Source: Halioglobus japonicus
Lineage (GTDB): Bacteria > Pseudomonadota > Gammaproteobacteria > Pseudomonadales > Halieaceae
Direction: 5' to 3'
DNA: 64,000 nt
Assembly: GCF_001983995.1 (NCBI RefSeq)
Contig: NZ_CP019450.1
Coordinates: 2,046,001 to 2,110,000, forward strand
Of this stretch, positions 1-8,823 are shown in pieces. A program made the translations under genes and the position numbers. Position 1 is the stretch's first letter. Each line of letters starts with the position of its first letter. The notes below the pieces were generated by a model. That model saw nothing but the letters and a program-made list of their open reading frames with translations, ran no database searches and was not told the DNA's origin.

Positions 1-27
1 TATAACAGGCTGTGATAGACCTTGGGG

Positions 28-807
28 TCAGCCTTGCTCGACGTTTGCTGCGCTGAGGAACGCGGGCTTTTCGCCTCCACCGTGAACGGCGAAGCTGGTG
101 CCGCTGACATAGGACGAGAGCGAGGAGCCCAGGAACAGGCAGGCATTGCCAATATCCTGCGGAACCGCCATGCGTCCCAGGGGGATTGTGGCGCCCACCG
201 CGGCAATACCCTCATCATCACCGTAGTGCAGATGCGCCTGTTCGGTCTGGGTCAGGCCTACAATCAGCGCATTGACGCGCACTTTCGGCGCCCATTCAAC
301 CGCGAGTGACGTGCCCAGATTGACCAGGCCGGCCTTGGCTGCGCCATAGGCCGCGGTGCCCGGAGACGGGCGTATGGTGCTGACACTGGCGATATTAATG
401 ATGCTGCCCCCGCTTTCCTGGGTTTGCATGACCCGGTTGGCCACCTGGGCGAAATTAAGCGGGGCGATGAGGTTGAGGCGGATGATGGATTCAGAGAAAC
501 GCGGCGAGGCTGTCGCTGCATCGGCATAGGGCGCACCGCCGGCATTGTTGACCAGCACATCCAGCGTGCCGAAGGTTTGCACCGCGAAGTCGACGCAGGC
601 TTCTACCTGCTCGTAGTCGCGCACGTCACAGGGGGTGAAGCGGGCGGTATTGCCATTGGCACTGGGCAACGTGTCGGGTTCGCTGCGGCCGCAGATCACT
701 ACATTCGCACCCATCGCCAGAAAACGTTCACTAATGCCTTTGCCGACGCCCTTGCCGCCGCCAGTGACCAGTATGGTTTTGCCGGTGAAATCCAGGGGGT
801 TGTCCAT
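28..807 (-). CDS. SDR family oxidoreductase
   Basis: Classical short-chain dehydrogenase/reductase of 259 residues, the usual family length. The N-terminal dinucleotide motif TGGGKGVG (about residues 15-22), the NNAGG motif near residue 87 and the catalytic Ser (IASVS) followed by YGAAK are all present, so it should be an active NAD(P)-dependent oxidoreductase in the cytoplasm. The substrate cannot be read from the sequence. The ATG at 807 has a TGGAG ribosome binding site. It is transcribed divergently from the F420 operon, with about 200 bp of shared upstream DNA carrying an inverted repeat, so co-regulation is possible but unproven. Confidence 0.85.
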   Translation of the reverse strand: MDNPLDFTGKTILVTGGGKGVGKGISERFLAMGANVVICGRSEPDTLPSANGNTARFTPCDVRDYEQVEACVDFAVQTFGTLDVLVNNAGGAPYADAATASPRFSESIIRLNLIAPLNFAQVANRVMQTQESGGSIINIASVSTIRPSPGTAAYGAAKAGLVNLGTSLAVEWAPKVRVNALIVGLTQTEQAHLHYGDDEGIAAVGATIPLGRMAVPQDIGNACLFLGSSLSSYVSGTSFAVHGGGEKPAFLSAANVEQG

Positions 808-890
808 ATAGTTTTACTCCAGTTGACAGCCGTTGCGCCGGGCTTGTGGTGGTTTGACTAAACACATACTATGCCGGTCCGGTGCCCATC

Positions 891-931
891 CTAAAGCAAA
901 TGGCCACGGCAGAACATTTGATCTGCTTTAG
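891..931. promoter_or_regulatory. two-part inverted repeat in the divergent SDR / F420 promoter region
   Basis: CTAAAG CAAATG (891-902) is mirrored by CATTTG (915-920) and CTTTAG (926-931). The inner arms are separated by 12 nt and the outer arms carry a small asymmetric bulge. It lies between two divergent genes, where an operator would be expected. No trans-acting factor is identifiable and it has no T-run that would make it a terminator. Confidence 0.35.
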
Positions 932-1015
932 CCGCCCGGCGGTACCAATGACAAGCGGCGCATGGTTGGAATTGCTGTACTGCGCTGCCTTCATCGATTA
1001 TTGGGAAATAACATC

Positions 1016-1699
1016 ATGACAACAGATTCACTACCGGTGCTGGCCATTCTGGGCGGCACAGGCGACCTCGGAACAGGCCTGGCACGACGCTGGGCGCAAG
1101 CTGGCTACCAGGTAATTATTGGTTCTCGCACCCAGGAAAAGGCGGATGCCGCCGTCACTGATCTCAAGGAAGTTATGGCTGAGCGCGGCGTTGCCGAGAT
1201 CAGCGTTTCTGCCGAGGAAAACCTGGCCGCCGCTGAGGCTGCAGATATTGTTGCGATTACCGTGCCTTTCAGCCACCAGGCGTCGACCCTGGAACTGGTC
1301 AAACCGGCACTCCAGGGTAAAATTCTGATCGATGTCACCGTGCCGCTGGTGCCGCCGAAAGTGGCCCGCGTACAACTGCCCGAAGGCGGCAGTGCCGGTC
1401 AGATCGCCCAGGACCTGCTGGGTGAAGAGGTTATGGTCGTGTCGGCGTTCCAGAATGTTGCCGCCGCCCACCTTCAGGAAGGCAGTAACCTGGATTGCGA
1501 TGTGCTCGTTTGTGGCAACAAGAAGGCTGCCAGGGAGCAGGTAATTACCCTGGTAGAAGCAGCGGGCATGCGCGGCTTCCATGCGGGTATGATTAATAAC
1601 GCTGCAGCAGCAGAGGCACTCACTTCCGTACTGATCGTCATCAACAAGCAGTACAGCTGTCACGCCGGTATCCGTATTACCGGCCTCGGCGACGATTGA
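1016..1699 (+). CDS. npdG: F420H2:NADP+ oxidoreductase (NADPH-dependent F420 reductase)
   Basis: Small Rossmann protein (227 residues from the ATG at 1016) with the N-terminal motif GGTGDLG and the GSRTQEKA stretch that reads the NADP 2'-phosphate, as in the Fno/NpdG family. It passes hydride between NADPH and coenzyme F420; in aerobic bacteria this is taken to supply F420H2. An in-frame ATG at 962 would add 18 residues ahead of the strand that begins the Rossmann fold; the inner start is preferred because it gives the family's usual N-terminus. It heads the operon, 16 bp before cofE, so the cofactor and its reductant supply are co-expressed. Confidence 0.88.
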   Translation: MTTDSLPVLAILGGTGDLGTGLARRWAQAGYQVIIGSRTQEKADAAVTDLKEVMAERGVAEISVSAEENLAAAEAADIVAITVPFSHQASTLELVKPALQGKILIDVTVPLVPPKVARVQLPEGGSAGQIAQDLLGEEVMVVSAFQNVAAAHLQEGSNLDCDVLVCGNKKAAREQVITLVEAAGMRGFHAGMINNAAAAEALTSVLIVINKQYSCHAGIRITGLGDD

Positions 1700-1715
1700 A
1701 TACACTGGCTGCACA

Positions 1716-2483
1716 ATGAGCGGCTCCCTCCAGCTGACCGCCCTGGTGGATTTTCCCAGGGTGCAGCCCGGCGATGACCTCGCCAAGATGCTGACTGACA
1801 GCCTGGCCCACAACGGGCTTGAGCTACAGGCAGGCGATGTATTGGTGTTGGCGCAGAAAATCGTCTCCAAGGCGGAGGATTGCTACGTCCGCCTGGCAGA
1901 TGTGGAGCCCAGTGCCCAGGCGCATGAACTCGCAGCAAAAGCCGATAAAGACCCCCGCCAAGCCGAACTCATTCTCCGGGAGAGCAATGAAATTGTGCGG
2001 GTGCGTCCCGGCGTAGTTATCGTCGAACACCGCAACGGTTACGTGCACGCCAATGCCGGTATCGACAAGTCCAATATCGAAACTGCCCCGGATGACCCGC
2101 GGGTGTTGCTGTTGCCGCATGACGCCGATGCGTCTGCCGCCAGACTGCGTGCCGAACTCGGCCAGACCTGTGGCGCTGCGCCCCATATCATTATCAATGA
2201 CAGTGCCGGCCGCGCCTGGCGCAACGGCACCGTGGGCATTGCCATTGGCACTGCCGGGTTTGACCCGCTGTTCAATCAGGTGGGTGAGCTGGATATGTTC
2301 GGCAACGTGCTCGAGGTGACCGAGGCGGCAGTTGCCGATGAACTTGCTGCGGCGGCATCCTTTATCATGGGGCAGGCCGCAGAGGCCTGTCCGGTCGTGC
2401 ATGTGCGCGGTGCACGGCTCCGTGCCGCCGAGACCAACTCTCGGGTCCTGTTGCGCGATAAGGCGATGGACATGTTCCGCTAA
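1716..2483 (+). CDS. cofE: coenzyme F420-0:L-glutamate ligase
   Basis: CofE adds gamma-linked glutamates to F420-0 using GTP. The protein is 255 residues and carries the family landmarks AGIDKSN (about residue 113) and a NDSAGRAWRNGTVG stretch (about residue 168) that corresponds to the SDxFGRPWR signature. It has only the ligase domain: there is no C-terminal nitroreductase-like FMN domain as in actinobacterial FbiB. If an oxidoreductase step is needed to saturate a dehydro-F420 intermediate, it must be encoded elsewhere. The stop codon shares one base with the cofD start, indicating tight coupling. Confidence 0.92.
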   Translation: MSGSLQLTALVDFPRVQPGDDLAKMLTDSLAHNGLELQAGDVLVLAQKIVSKAEDCYVRLADVEPSAQAHELAAKADKDPRQAELILRESNEIVRVRPGVVIVEHRNGYVHANAGIDKSNIETAPDDPRVLLLPHDADASAARLRAELGQTCGAAPHIIINDSAGRAWRNGTVGIAIGTAGFDPLFNQVGELDMFGNVLEVTEAAVADELAAAASFIMGQAAEACPVVHVRGARLRAAETNSRVLLRDKAMDMFR

Positions 2484-3445
2484 TGGCTGAGCCTGTTTCG
2501 AAAACCCTTGCCCTTTCCGGCGGTGTCGGTGGGGCCAAGCTCTGCCTGGGCCTGGCGAGCGAGCTTGCAGGGCCTGATCTCGATATCCTGGTGAATACCG
2601 GCGACGATTTCGAGCATCTGGGCCTGCCCATCTGGCCGGATATCGATACCCTTCTGTATACCCTCTCGGGGCGCGCCAACCAGGTGCAGGGCTGGGGTAT
2701 TGAAGGCGAAACCTGGAATTTCATGGAAGCGCTGGAGACCCTCGGAGGTGAGACCTGGTTTCGCCTGGGCGACCGTGATCTGGCGACGCATACCTGGCGT
2801 TCCCAGGCGCTGCGCGAGGGCCGTCATGCCAGCGACATTGTTGCATCGCTGGCGAGCACCATGGGCATTGAGGCCGCGGTCTACCCCATGAGCGACGATC
2901 CAGTGCGCACTCAGGTGCACAGTGATGAAGGGGACTTGCCCTTTCAGCATTATTTTGTGCGTCGCCAGTGCGAGCCTGAGGTCACGGGCTTCAGTTTCGA
3001 GGGGATTACCTCCGCGCGGCCCAATCAAACCGTACTGCGGACACTGCAGCAGGGTGGCTACCGGCGCGTGGTCATCTGCCCCTCTAATCCCTATGTCAGT
3101 ATCGATCCAATATTGCAGGTGCCCGGTGTCTGGACTGCACTGCGCGATGCGGTGGCGCCGGTGATCGTGGTCAGTCCGATCGTGGCGGGGCTGGCGATCA
3201 AGGGGCCTGCTGCCAAAATGATGAGTGAGCTCGCCGTCCCGGTCACCGCTCTGGGTGTGGCTGAGCATTATCAACGGCGATACCCGGGCCTGGTTGACTA
3301 TTTCGTGATCGACGAAAGTGACGCTACACTGGCCCCAGAAATAGAAGCACTGGGCATCCGGGTGGAGATAGCACCAACCATTATGAAAGATCTGCAGCAC
3401 AAAATGACGCTCGCACGTCACTGTCTGGCTTTGGAGGCGATGTGA
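2483..3445 (+). CDS. cofD: 2-phospho-L-lactate transferase (CofD/FbiA)
   Basis: CofD transfers the phospholactyl (or phosphoenolpyruvyl / phosphoglyceryl) group from its GDP-activated form to FO, producing F420-0 or a close analogue. The 320-residue protein opens with GGVGGAKLCLGLA, the phosphate-binding loop typical of the family, followed by NTGDDFEHLGL, which lines the FO/GDP site. Length matches known CofD proteins. It overlaps cofE by one base upstream, and its last codons overlap the GTG of the downstream fusion gene (GTGA), so the genes are translationally coupled. Both of its substrates are predicted products of that neighbour. Confidence 0.93.
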   Translation: MAEPVSKTLALSGGVGGAKLCLGLASELAGPDLDILVNTGDDFEHLGLPIWPDIDTLLYTLSGRANQVQGWGIEGETWNFMEALETLGGETWFRLGDRDLATHTWRSQALREGRHASDIVASLASTMGIEAAVYPMSDDPVRTQVHSDEGDLPFQHYFVRRQCEPEVTGFSFEGITSARPNQTVLRTLQQGGYRRVVICPSNPYVSIDPILQVPGVWTALRDAVAPVIVVSPIVAGLAIKGPAAKMMSELAVPVTALGVAEHYQRRYPGLVDYFVIDESDATLAPEIEALGIRVEIAPTIMKDLQHKMTLARHCLALEAM

Positions 3446-6400
3446 ACAGGGCCCGCGCCATTGTGGCTCTCAAATCCCTGCAGCGTGCAAAAAGCCGGCT
3501 GGCACCCCTGTTAACGGCCGGGCAGCGGGCCGGGTTGGTTGAAGCCATGGCCGGTGACGTGCTGGCCATGCTGACCAGCCACAGGCAGGTGGGCGAGGTC
3601 TACGTGATTTCTGACGATCCCGCGGCGCATGAACTGGCGCAGCGATACGGCGCCACCGTTATTGCCGAATCTGATTTGCAGCTGAGTGGCCTGAACGGGT
3701 TGTTGACCTCGGCCAGCACCCAGTTGCGCGCCGATAACACGACTCCGCTGCTGGTGCTGCACGCAGATCTGCCGCTGTTGCGCGAAAGCGATCTCAGCGC
3801 TGTGCTGGCCGCACTGGCGGACGCCGACGTGGTTATCGGTGCGGACACGGCAGGGCAGGGCACCAACCTGCTCGCACTGGCAGAGCACGTGGAGCCTGAG
3901 TACCACTTCGGCGAAGGCAGCTTCCAGCGCCACCGGCGCTGGGCCACTCAGGCCGGTCTAAGGCAAGTTCCACTGGAACGTCCGGGTATTGGCCTGGATA
4001 TCGATGAACCTGACGATTTGGCATCGCTGCTGGCTTGTGAGCATATCGGTGAGCAAAGCGCTCGCTGGTTGCGCGACTCCGGCGTTGCCGCCCACTTCAG
4101 CCCCGCCCCTGAACTGGACTGGCAGCAGCTGCACGACACAGTTACCTCTGGCTGCACACCCGAAGCATCTCAGGCGCTGGCGCTGGCCGACTATGACGAT
4201 TTACCAGCCATGGTTTCTTTGGCTGGAACGGTGCGCGATCAGGGGTACGGCAATGTCATCACCTATTCGCGCAAAGTCTTTATTCCGCTGACCAAACTGT
4301 GTCGCGACGTCTGTCATTACTGCACCTTTGCCCAGACTCCCTCAAAACTGGAGCAGGTCTTTATGCCGGTTGAGGAAGTGCTGGAGTTGTGTCGCCAGGG
4401 AGCGGCGCAAGGATGCCAGGAAGCCCTGTTTACGTTGGGTGAGAAGCCCGAGCTGCGATACAAGGCTGCGCGTGAGGCGCTGGCTGAGATGGGCTTTTCG
4501 ACCACGCTGGAGTATGTACGCGAGGTGGCAAGTCGCGTTCTGGCGGAAACGGGCCTGTTGCCCCACATCAACGCCGGCTGTATGACCGCCGAAGAAATCG
4601 CCGCACTGCGCGAGGTGAGTGCCTCGATGGGCATTATGCTCGAATCGGCGTCCGAGCGGCTGTGCGAGCAGGGCATGCCGCACTTTGGGTCGCCCGACAA
4701 GATTCCTGCGGTGCGGTTGGAAACCATGTCGCTGGCGGGCGAGGCCGGCGTGCCGTTTACGTCCGGTATTCTCATCGGTATCGGTGAAACTCGTCGCGAG
4801 CGGATTGAGTCGCTGTTGGCCCTGCGTCGCATTCATGAGCGCCACGGCCATCTGCAGGAAGTCATTATCCAGAACTTCCGGGCCAAAGAGGGCACCCTCA
4901 TGTCGCAGGCGCCGGAGCCCGACCTGGCGGATCTGCTGTGGACGATTGCTGCGGCCCGATTGGTGTTTGGCGCCGATATGAGCATTCAGGCGCCACCCAA
5001 CCTCAGTCCAGGGGTGTTGCCCCAATTGGTAGCTGCCGGCATTAATGACTGGGGCGGTGTATCTCCTCTTACCCCGGATCACGTCAATCCTGAGGCGCCC
5101 TGGCCGCACTTGCAGGAGCTGGCCCGGGAGACTGCGGCGGCGGGTAAGTTCCTCGATCAGCGGCTGACGATTTATCCTGCGTATATTCGCGATGCCGAGC
5201 GCTGGCTTGCCCCGGGTATGTTCGGTCCGGTAATGCAGCAGTGCGATGCCGCCGGCTATGCCCGCCGCGACAGCTGGGTGCCCGGTGAAGAGCGGCCGGT
5301 ACCTGATGTGGACGCTGAACTGTTGCGCGAGACGCCATCCCAGATCGCCCCCAGTCACGATATTCGTGCCATCGTGGCTCGGGCCGTCGCGGGAGAAGCC
5401 CTGCTTGTGGCCGAAGTAACGCAGCTATTTGAGGTCCGCGGCGCCGATTTTTCCCATGTGGTGCAGGCGGCAGACACACTGCGTGCGACTCAGGTTGGAG
5501 AAGAGGTGACCTATACGGTTAACCGGAATATCAATTACACCAACGTCTGCTACTTCAAATGCCAGTTCTGCGCCTTTTCCAAAGGTAAGCAAAGCGAGAA
5601 CCTGCGCGGCCGACCCTACGATATCAGTGGCGAAGAGATTGCCCGACGCTGCATAGAGGCCTGGGATCGCGGCGCCGGTGAAGTCTGTATGCAGGGCGGG
5701 ATTCATCCGGATTACACTGGCCAGACCTATCTGGATATTATCGCGACGGTGCGCAGTGCCACGCCGGATATGCACATCCACGCGTTTTCACCGCTGGAGG
5801 TGTGGCAGGGAGCCGCGACCCTGAACCTGCCCGTGGCCGATTACCTGCGCAAATTGAAAGCGTCGGGGCTCGATACGCTGCCTGGAACCGCGGCGGAAAT
5901 TCTTCACGATGATGTCCGCGCCATCCTGTGTCCTGACAAGCTCAACAGCGGGCAGTGGCTGGAGGTGATGGAAGCTGCCCATGAGGTGGGGCTGCGCAGC
6001 ACTGCAACTATTATGTACGGCCACATTGAGTCGCCCCAGCACTGGGCTCATCACCTGCTGGCGGTGCGAGATTTGCAGCAACGCACGGGTGGGTTTACCG
6101 AATTTGTGCCTCTGCCATTTGTGCATATGGAAGCCCCCATGTATCTCAAGGGTCGGGCCCGCAAAGGCCCGACCTTCCGTGAAGCAGTGCTCATGCACGC
6201 GGTCGCGAGGCTGGTGTTTGCAGGCCTGATTGACAATATCCAGACCTCCTGGGTGAAGATGGGAGAGGCCGGCGTTGGGGCCTGTCTCGACGCGGGTGCG
6301 AATGATCTGGGCGGCACACTGATGAACGAGAGCATTACTCGCGCAGCCGGCTCCGGCCACGGTCAGGAATGGGCGCCGCAGCACATGGAGAACCAGATTG

Positions 6401-6609
6401 AGCGCGCCGGTCGCGTGCCGCGCATGCGCACGACGCTTTATCGCAAGCCGCGTGTGGAGCAGCGCATGAAGGCATTTAACGCGCCGGCGCTGGGGCCGGC
6501 GGTCAACGAGGGTGCGGGTAAGCGCGAACGCAGCAAGTTGATCCCCACCATCAACATTCAGGCCGACGCCGGCACTGATCAGGTGTACTTGATGGCGGCC
6601 TGTGATTGA
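3442..6609 (+). CDS. cofC/cofG/cofH: CofC-CofG-CofH trifunctional fusion (guanylyltransferase plus FO synthase)
   Basis: One uninterrupted 1055-residue frame holds three F420 enzymes. Residues 1 to about 195 are a CofC-type phospholactate guanylyltransferase ([10 protein letters not shown] near the N-terminus, LDIDEPDD near its end). After a linker, CofG begins near residue 235 with radical-SAM cysteines C287, C291 and C294. CofH follows with C703, C707 and C710 (CYFKCQFC). Together CofG and CofH are the two halves of FO synthase, which condense a tyrosine-derived fragment with the flavin precursor to give the deazaflavin FO. The CofG-CofH arrangement matches actinobacterial FbiC (about 850 residues), but an N-terminal CofC is not part of that layout. 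The GTG start overlaps cofD. Whether CofC uses 2-phospholactate, PEP or 3-phosphoglycerate cannot be decided by eye. Confidence 0.93.
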   Translation: MNRARAIVALKSLQRAKSRLAPLLTAGQRAGLVEAMAGDVLAMLTSHRQVGEVYVISDDPAAHELAQRYGATVIAESDLQLSGLNGLLTSASTQLRADNTTPLLVLHADLPLLRESDLSAVLAALADADVVIGADTAGQGTNLLALAEHVEPEYHFGEGSFQRHRRWATQAGLRQVPLERPGIGLDIDEPDDLASLLACEHIGEQSARWLRDSGVAAHFSPAPELDWQQLHDTVTSGCTPEASQALALADYDDLPAMVSLAGTVRDQGYGNVITYSRKVFIPLTKLCRDVCHYCTFAQTPSKLEQVFMPVEEVLELCRQGAAQGCQEALFTLGEKPELRYKAAREALAEMGFSTTLEYVREVASRVLAETGLLPHINAGCMTAEEIAALREVSASMGIMLESASERLCEQGMPHFGSPDKIPAVRLETMSLAGEAGVPFTSGILIGIGETRRERIESLLALRRIHERHGHLQEVIIQNFRAKEGTLMSQAPEPDLADLLWTIAAARLVFGADMSIQAPPNLSPGVLPQLVAAGINDWGGVSPLTPDHVNPEAPWPHLQELARETAAAGKFLDQRLTIYPAYIRDAERWLAPGMFGPVMQQCDAAGYARRDSWVPGEERPVPDVDAELLRETPSQIAPSHDIRAIVARAVAGEALLVAEVTQLFEVRGADFSHVVQAADTLRATQVGEEVTYTVNRNINYTNVCYFKCQFCAFSKGKQSENLRGRPYDISGEEIARRCIEAWDRGAGEVCMQGGIHPDYTGQTYLDIIATVRSATPDMHIHAFSPLEVWQGAATLNLPVADYLRKLKASGLDTLPGTAAEILHDDVRAILCPDKLNSGQWLEVMEAAHEVGLRSTATIMYGHIESPQHWAHHLLAVRDLQQRTGGFTEFVPLPFVHMEAPMYLKGRARKGPTFREAVLMHAVARLVFAGLIDNIQTSWVKMGEAGVGACLDAGANDLGGTLMNESITRAAGSGHGQEWAPQHMENQIERAGRVPRMRTTLYRKPRVEQRMKAFNAPALGPAVNEGAGKRERSKLIPTINIQADAGTDQVYLMAACD

Positions 6610-7303
6610 GGTGACGGGCCGTGAGGTGCAGTTGGAGCCGAGCTGGCTGGCTCACCTGGGTAAAGAGTTCGACCAGGCTTATATGCAGGAATTGCGCGAC
6701 TTCCTGCGCGCCGAAAAGGCTGCCGGTAAGCGCATTTTTCCCCGCGGCAGCGAGTTCTTCAGCGCCTTCAGCCACACGCCACTAGCCGATGTGAAAGTTG
6801 TTATTCTCGGTCAGGACCCCTACCACGGCGAGGGCCAGGCCCACGGGCTGTGCTTCTCGGTGCAGCCGGGTGTGAAAGTGCCGCCCTCGTTGAAGAATAT
6901 CTATAAGGAGATCAATGCCGAGCTCGGTCTCCCGATTCCGACCCACGGTCACCTTACTGCCTGGGCGAGCCAGGGGGTGCTGCTGCTGAACAGTGTACTG
7001 TCGGTAGAGTGCGCCCAGGCCGCTTCACATCAGGGCAAGGGATGGGAGAGGTTTACCGATAAGGTGATCGAGGTGATTAACCGCGAGCGCGAAGGGGTGG
7101 TGTTTCTGCTTTGGGGCAGCTATGCCCAGCGCAAGGGCGCCATTATTGATACGGAGCGCCACTGCGTGCTCAAGGCGCCGCATCCTTCGCCGCTAAGTGC
7201 TCATCGCGGTTTCTTCCGGTGCGGCCATTTTGCCGCCGCCAATCATTATCTGCAGGGCAGGGGGCAGGCGCCGGTGGATTGGTCGCTGCCCGCCGAGGCC
7301 TGA
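6602..7303 (+). CDS. ung: uracil-DNA glycosylase
   Basis: Family-1 UDG that removes uracil from DNA. The catalytic water-activating motif GQDPYHG and the C-terminal [12 protein letters not shown] loop are intact, and the 233-residue length is typical. The GTG start at 6602 lies inside the last codons of the CofC-CofG-CofH gene, an 8-base overlap, so ung seems translated from the F420 operon mRNA. A later start near the conserved core is not apparent. It converges with the phosphoribosyltransferase gene, the two stop codons being one base apart. Confidence 0.95.
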   Translation: MIEVTGREVQLEPSWLAHLGKEFDQAYMQELRDFLRAEKAAGKRIFPRGSEFFSAFSHTPLADVKVVILGQDPYHGEGQAHGLCFSVQPGVKVPPSLKNIYKEINAELGLPIPTHGHLTAWASQGVLLLNSVLSVECAQAASHQGKGWERFTDKVIEVINREREGVVFLLWGSYAQRKGAIIDTERHCVLKAPHPSPLSAHRGFFRCGHFAAANHYLQGRGQAPVDWSLPAEA

Positions 7304-7304
7304 T

Positions 7305-7880
7305 TTATTCCGGGTGCAGGGCGACAATGCGATCCCGCAGCCCCTGCAAACCAGGCTTGTCTTCCAGTACTTCGGCTGCGCTCAGCCCTTCGAGTTCATG
7401 GGGAAACACCAGCCACTCCTCGCTCTGATGGAGGAAATAGTCCGGTACCAGCTCGGTCTTATTATTGCTTGGCTTGAAGTAGGGCGTGGCTATCTTGAAC
7501 GTGGGGGTGTTGCGACGGCACTTGGCTTCCAGGTCCCAGATCACCTGCTGGATTGACCGTCCCGAGTCGAATACATCGTCCACGATGAGCACATTGTCTT
7601 CAGCGTTAACGTTCTCAATGAGATAGTGCAGGCCGTGCACAATCACCGACTCACTGGTCTGGTTGATACCGGTGTAGTGCGAGGTGCGAATGGCGATGTG
7701 GTCGGTTTCGTGGCCCGCGTACTTGAGCAGCTCCTGGATGGCGATACCCACCGGCGCGCCGCCACGCCACACACCCACGATGTAGTCCGGTCTGAAATCG
7801 CTGTCGAGCACATTCAGGGCCAGTTCATAGGAGTCAACGAGTAACTGGTCGGCGCTAATGTAGGTCTTCTTGATGGTCAT
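7305..7880 (-). CDS. phosphoribosyltransferase (hypoxanthine/xanthine type)
   Basis: 191-residue type I phosphoribosyltransferase. The PRPP-binding signature VLIVDDVFDSGRS sits around residues 96-108 and VGVWRGGAPVG is the upstream loop, so purine salvage from PRPP is the likely reaction. The tail is longer than in E. coli Hpt and base specificity cannot be assigned. The ATG at 7880 follows a good AGGAAG ribosome binding site. The gene is monocistronic and convergent with ung. Confidence 0.82.
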   Translation of the reverse strand: MTIKKTYISADQLLVDSYELALNVLDSDFRPDYIVGVWRGGAPVGIAIQELLKYAGHETDHIAIRTSHYTGINQTSESVIVHGLHYLIENVNAEDNVLIVDDVFDSGRSIQQVIWDLEAKCRRNTPTFKIATPYFKPSNNKTELVPDYFLHQSEEWLVFPHELEGLSAAEVLEDKPGLQGLRDRIVALHPE

Positions 7881-8001
7881 GCTTTCGCTTCCTGGGGCGT
7901 CAAGGGGGCGATTGTCCGTGTCGAAGCGCCGGATAGCAACCCTGTGGGCCTGTCTCGAGACGCGGTTCTGTGGCAGAATGCGCGCCTCTCGGGGGGGCGG
8001 T

Positions 8002-8757
8002 GTGCGAATCTGGCAAAGACTGACAGTGGTAATTGTTGTTGCGGCGGCACTATTGTGGGTGGCTCAACCAGCACCGCTGTATCGCGATCCGCCTCGACAG
8101 CTACCCTGGAAACTACCTGATTATCGCGACAGCAAGCGCTATTGGCATATCGATGCCAACGGCCTCATTCAGGCCCGGGTAGAGCATTTTTTCCTGGCTG
8201 ACATCAGCCCGTCCATGGTGGCCTGGTTTTACCGGGTGTTGCCGGTGTCGACCGTTGACCTCGGCGGTGAGCGCATGCCGCTTTACCATATTTTTCATCC
8301 CACTGAGCACGGCAGGATTCGGGTGGTTGAAGCGGCGGACGATGGTTCCGCCGGGATGGGAAAGGGTGCGTTGATCCAGCGTGAGGAGTGGTTTGGTCCC
8401 TATGACAGTCGCGGCCAGGCCCGTCTGGAAGAACTGTCCGCAGAGCGCATGGTGGCGATACCGGAGTTTGCGGGCCTGCCCATGGGTCGGATTGAACACC
8501 GTTTTGAGCAGCGCGATGGGGGAACCTATTACACAGTAAGCTCGACCATTGGCTCGCAACTGCCGGTGCTGGGCGGGCTGCTTAACTATTACATTCGCAA
8601 TGTCATGTTCCATCCTGCTGTCATGGAACAGTGGCAGCGCCATCAGGTGGAGGAGGTTGCGAGCCTCAATTATTTTCTGCCTGAAGTGTATTCCCAGCGA
8701 GGTGAGGTTACCCACTTTACCCTCGCTGATAACCGGGTATCGACTAAAATCGAGTAG
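8002..8757 (+). CDS. membrane-anchored DAPG hydrolase (PhlG)-like protein
   Basis: The GTG at 8002, just after a G-rich ribosome binding site, gives 251 residues starting with one hydrophobic segment (RLTVVIVVAAALLWVAQ), a signal anchor. The soluble part resembles the PhlG-like fold: a WFYR segment, YHIFHPTEHG near the middle and a C-terminal HQVEEV...LNYFLPEVY stretch, whose HxxxE spacing matches the zinc-binding pair of 2,4-diacetylphloroglucinol hydrolase. In PhlG this fold cleaves a carbon-carbon bond next to an aryl ketone. Here only the fold is suggested; the substrate is unknown. An upstream in-frame ATG at 7870 would overlap the opposite gene's start and is less likely. Confidence 0.55.
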   Translation: MRIWQRLTVVIVVAAALLWVAQPAPLYRDPPRQLPWKLPDYRDSKRYWHIDANGLIQARVEHFFLADISPSMVAWFYRVLPVSTVDLGGERMPLYHIFHPTEHGRIRVVEAADDGSAGMGKGALIQREEWFGPYDSRGQARLEELSAERMVAIPEFAGLPMGRIEHRFEQRDGGTYYTVSSTIGSQLPVLGGLLNYYIRNVMFHPAVMEQWQRHQVEEVASLNYFLPEVYSQRGEVTHFTLADNRVSTKIE

Positions 8758-8823
8758 GCACGCGCACCCGGAGCGACTAATGTCCGGTCTTTTGCCTGAG
8801 ACCGCTTTTTAACTGGAGATAGC

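Noticed and set aside
1031..1870. Long minus-strand frame opposite npdG (279 residues)
   Set aside because: It is antisense to the clear NpdG frame, has low-complexity, unfamily-like text and no ribosome binding site.
2480..3421. Minus-strand frame of 313 residues across cofD
   Set aside because: Shadow of the high-GC cofD coding frame; cofD has intact family motifs and operon overlaps on the plus strand.
6650..6664. CTCACCTGGGTAAAG in ung as a third copy of the Crp-like operator
   Set aside because: Only one half matches and it lies inside a coding region.
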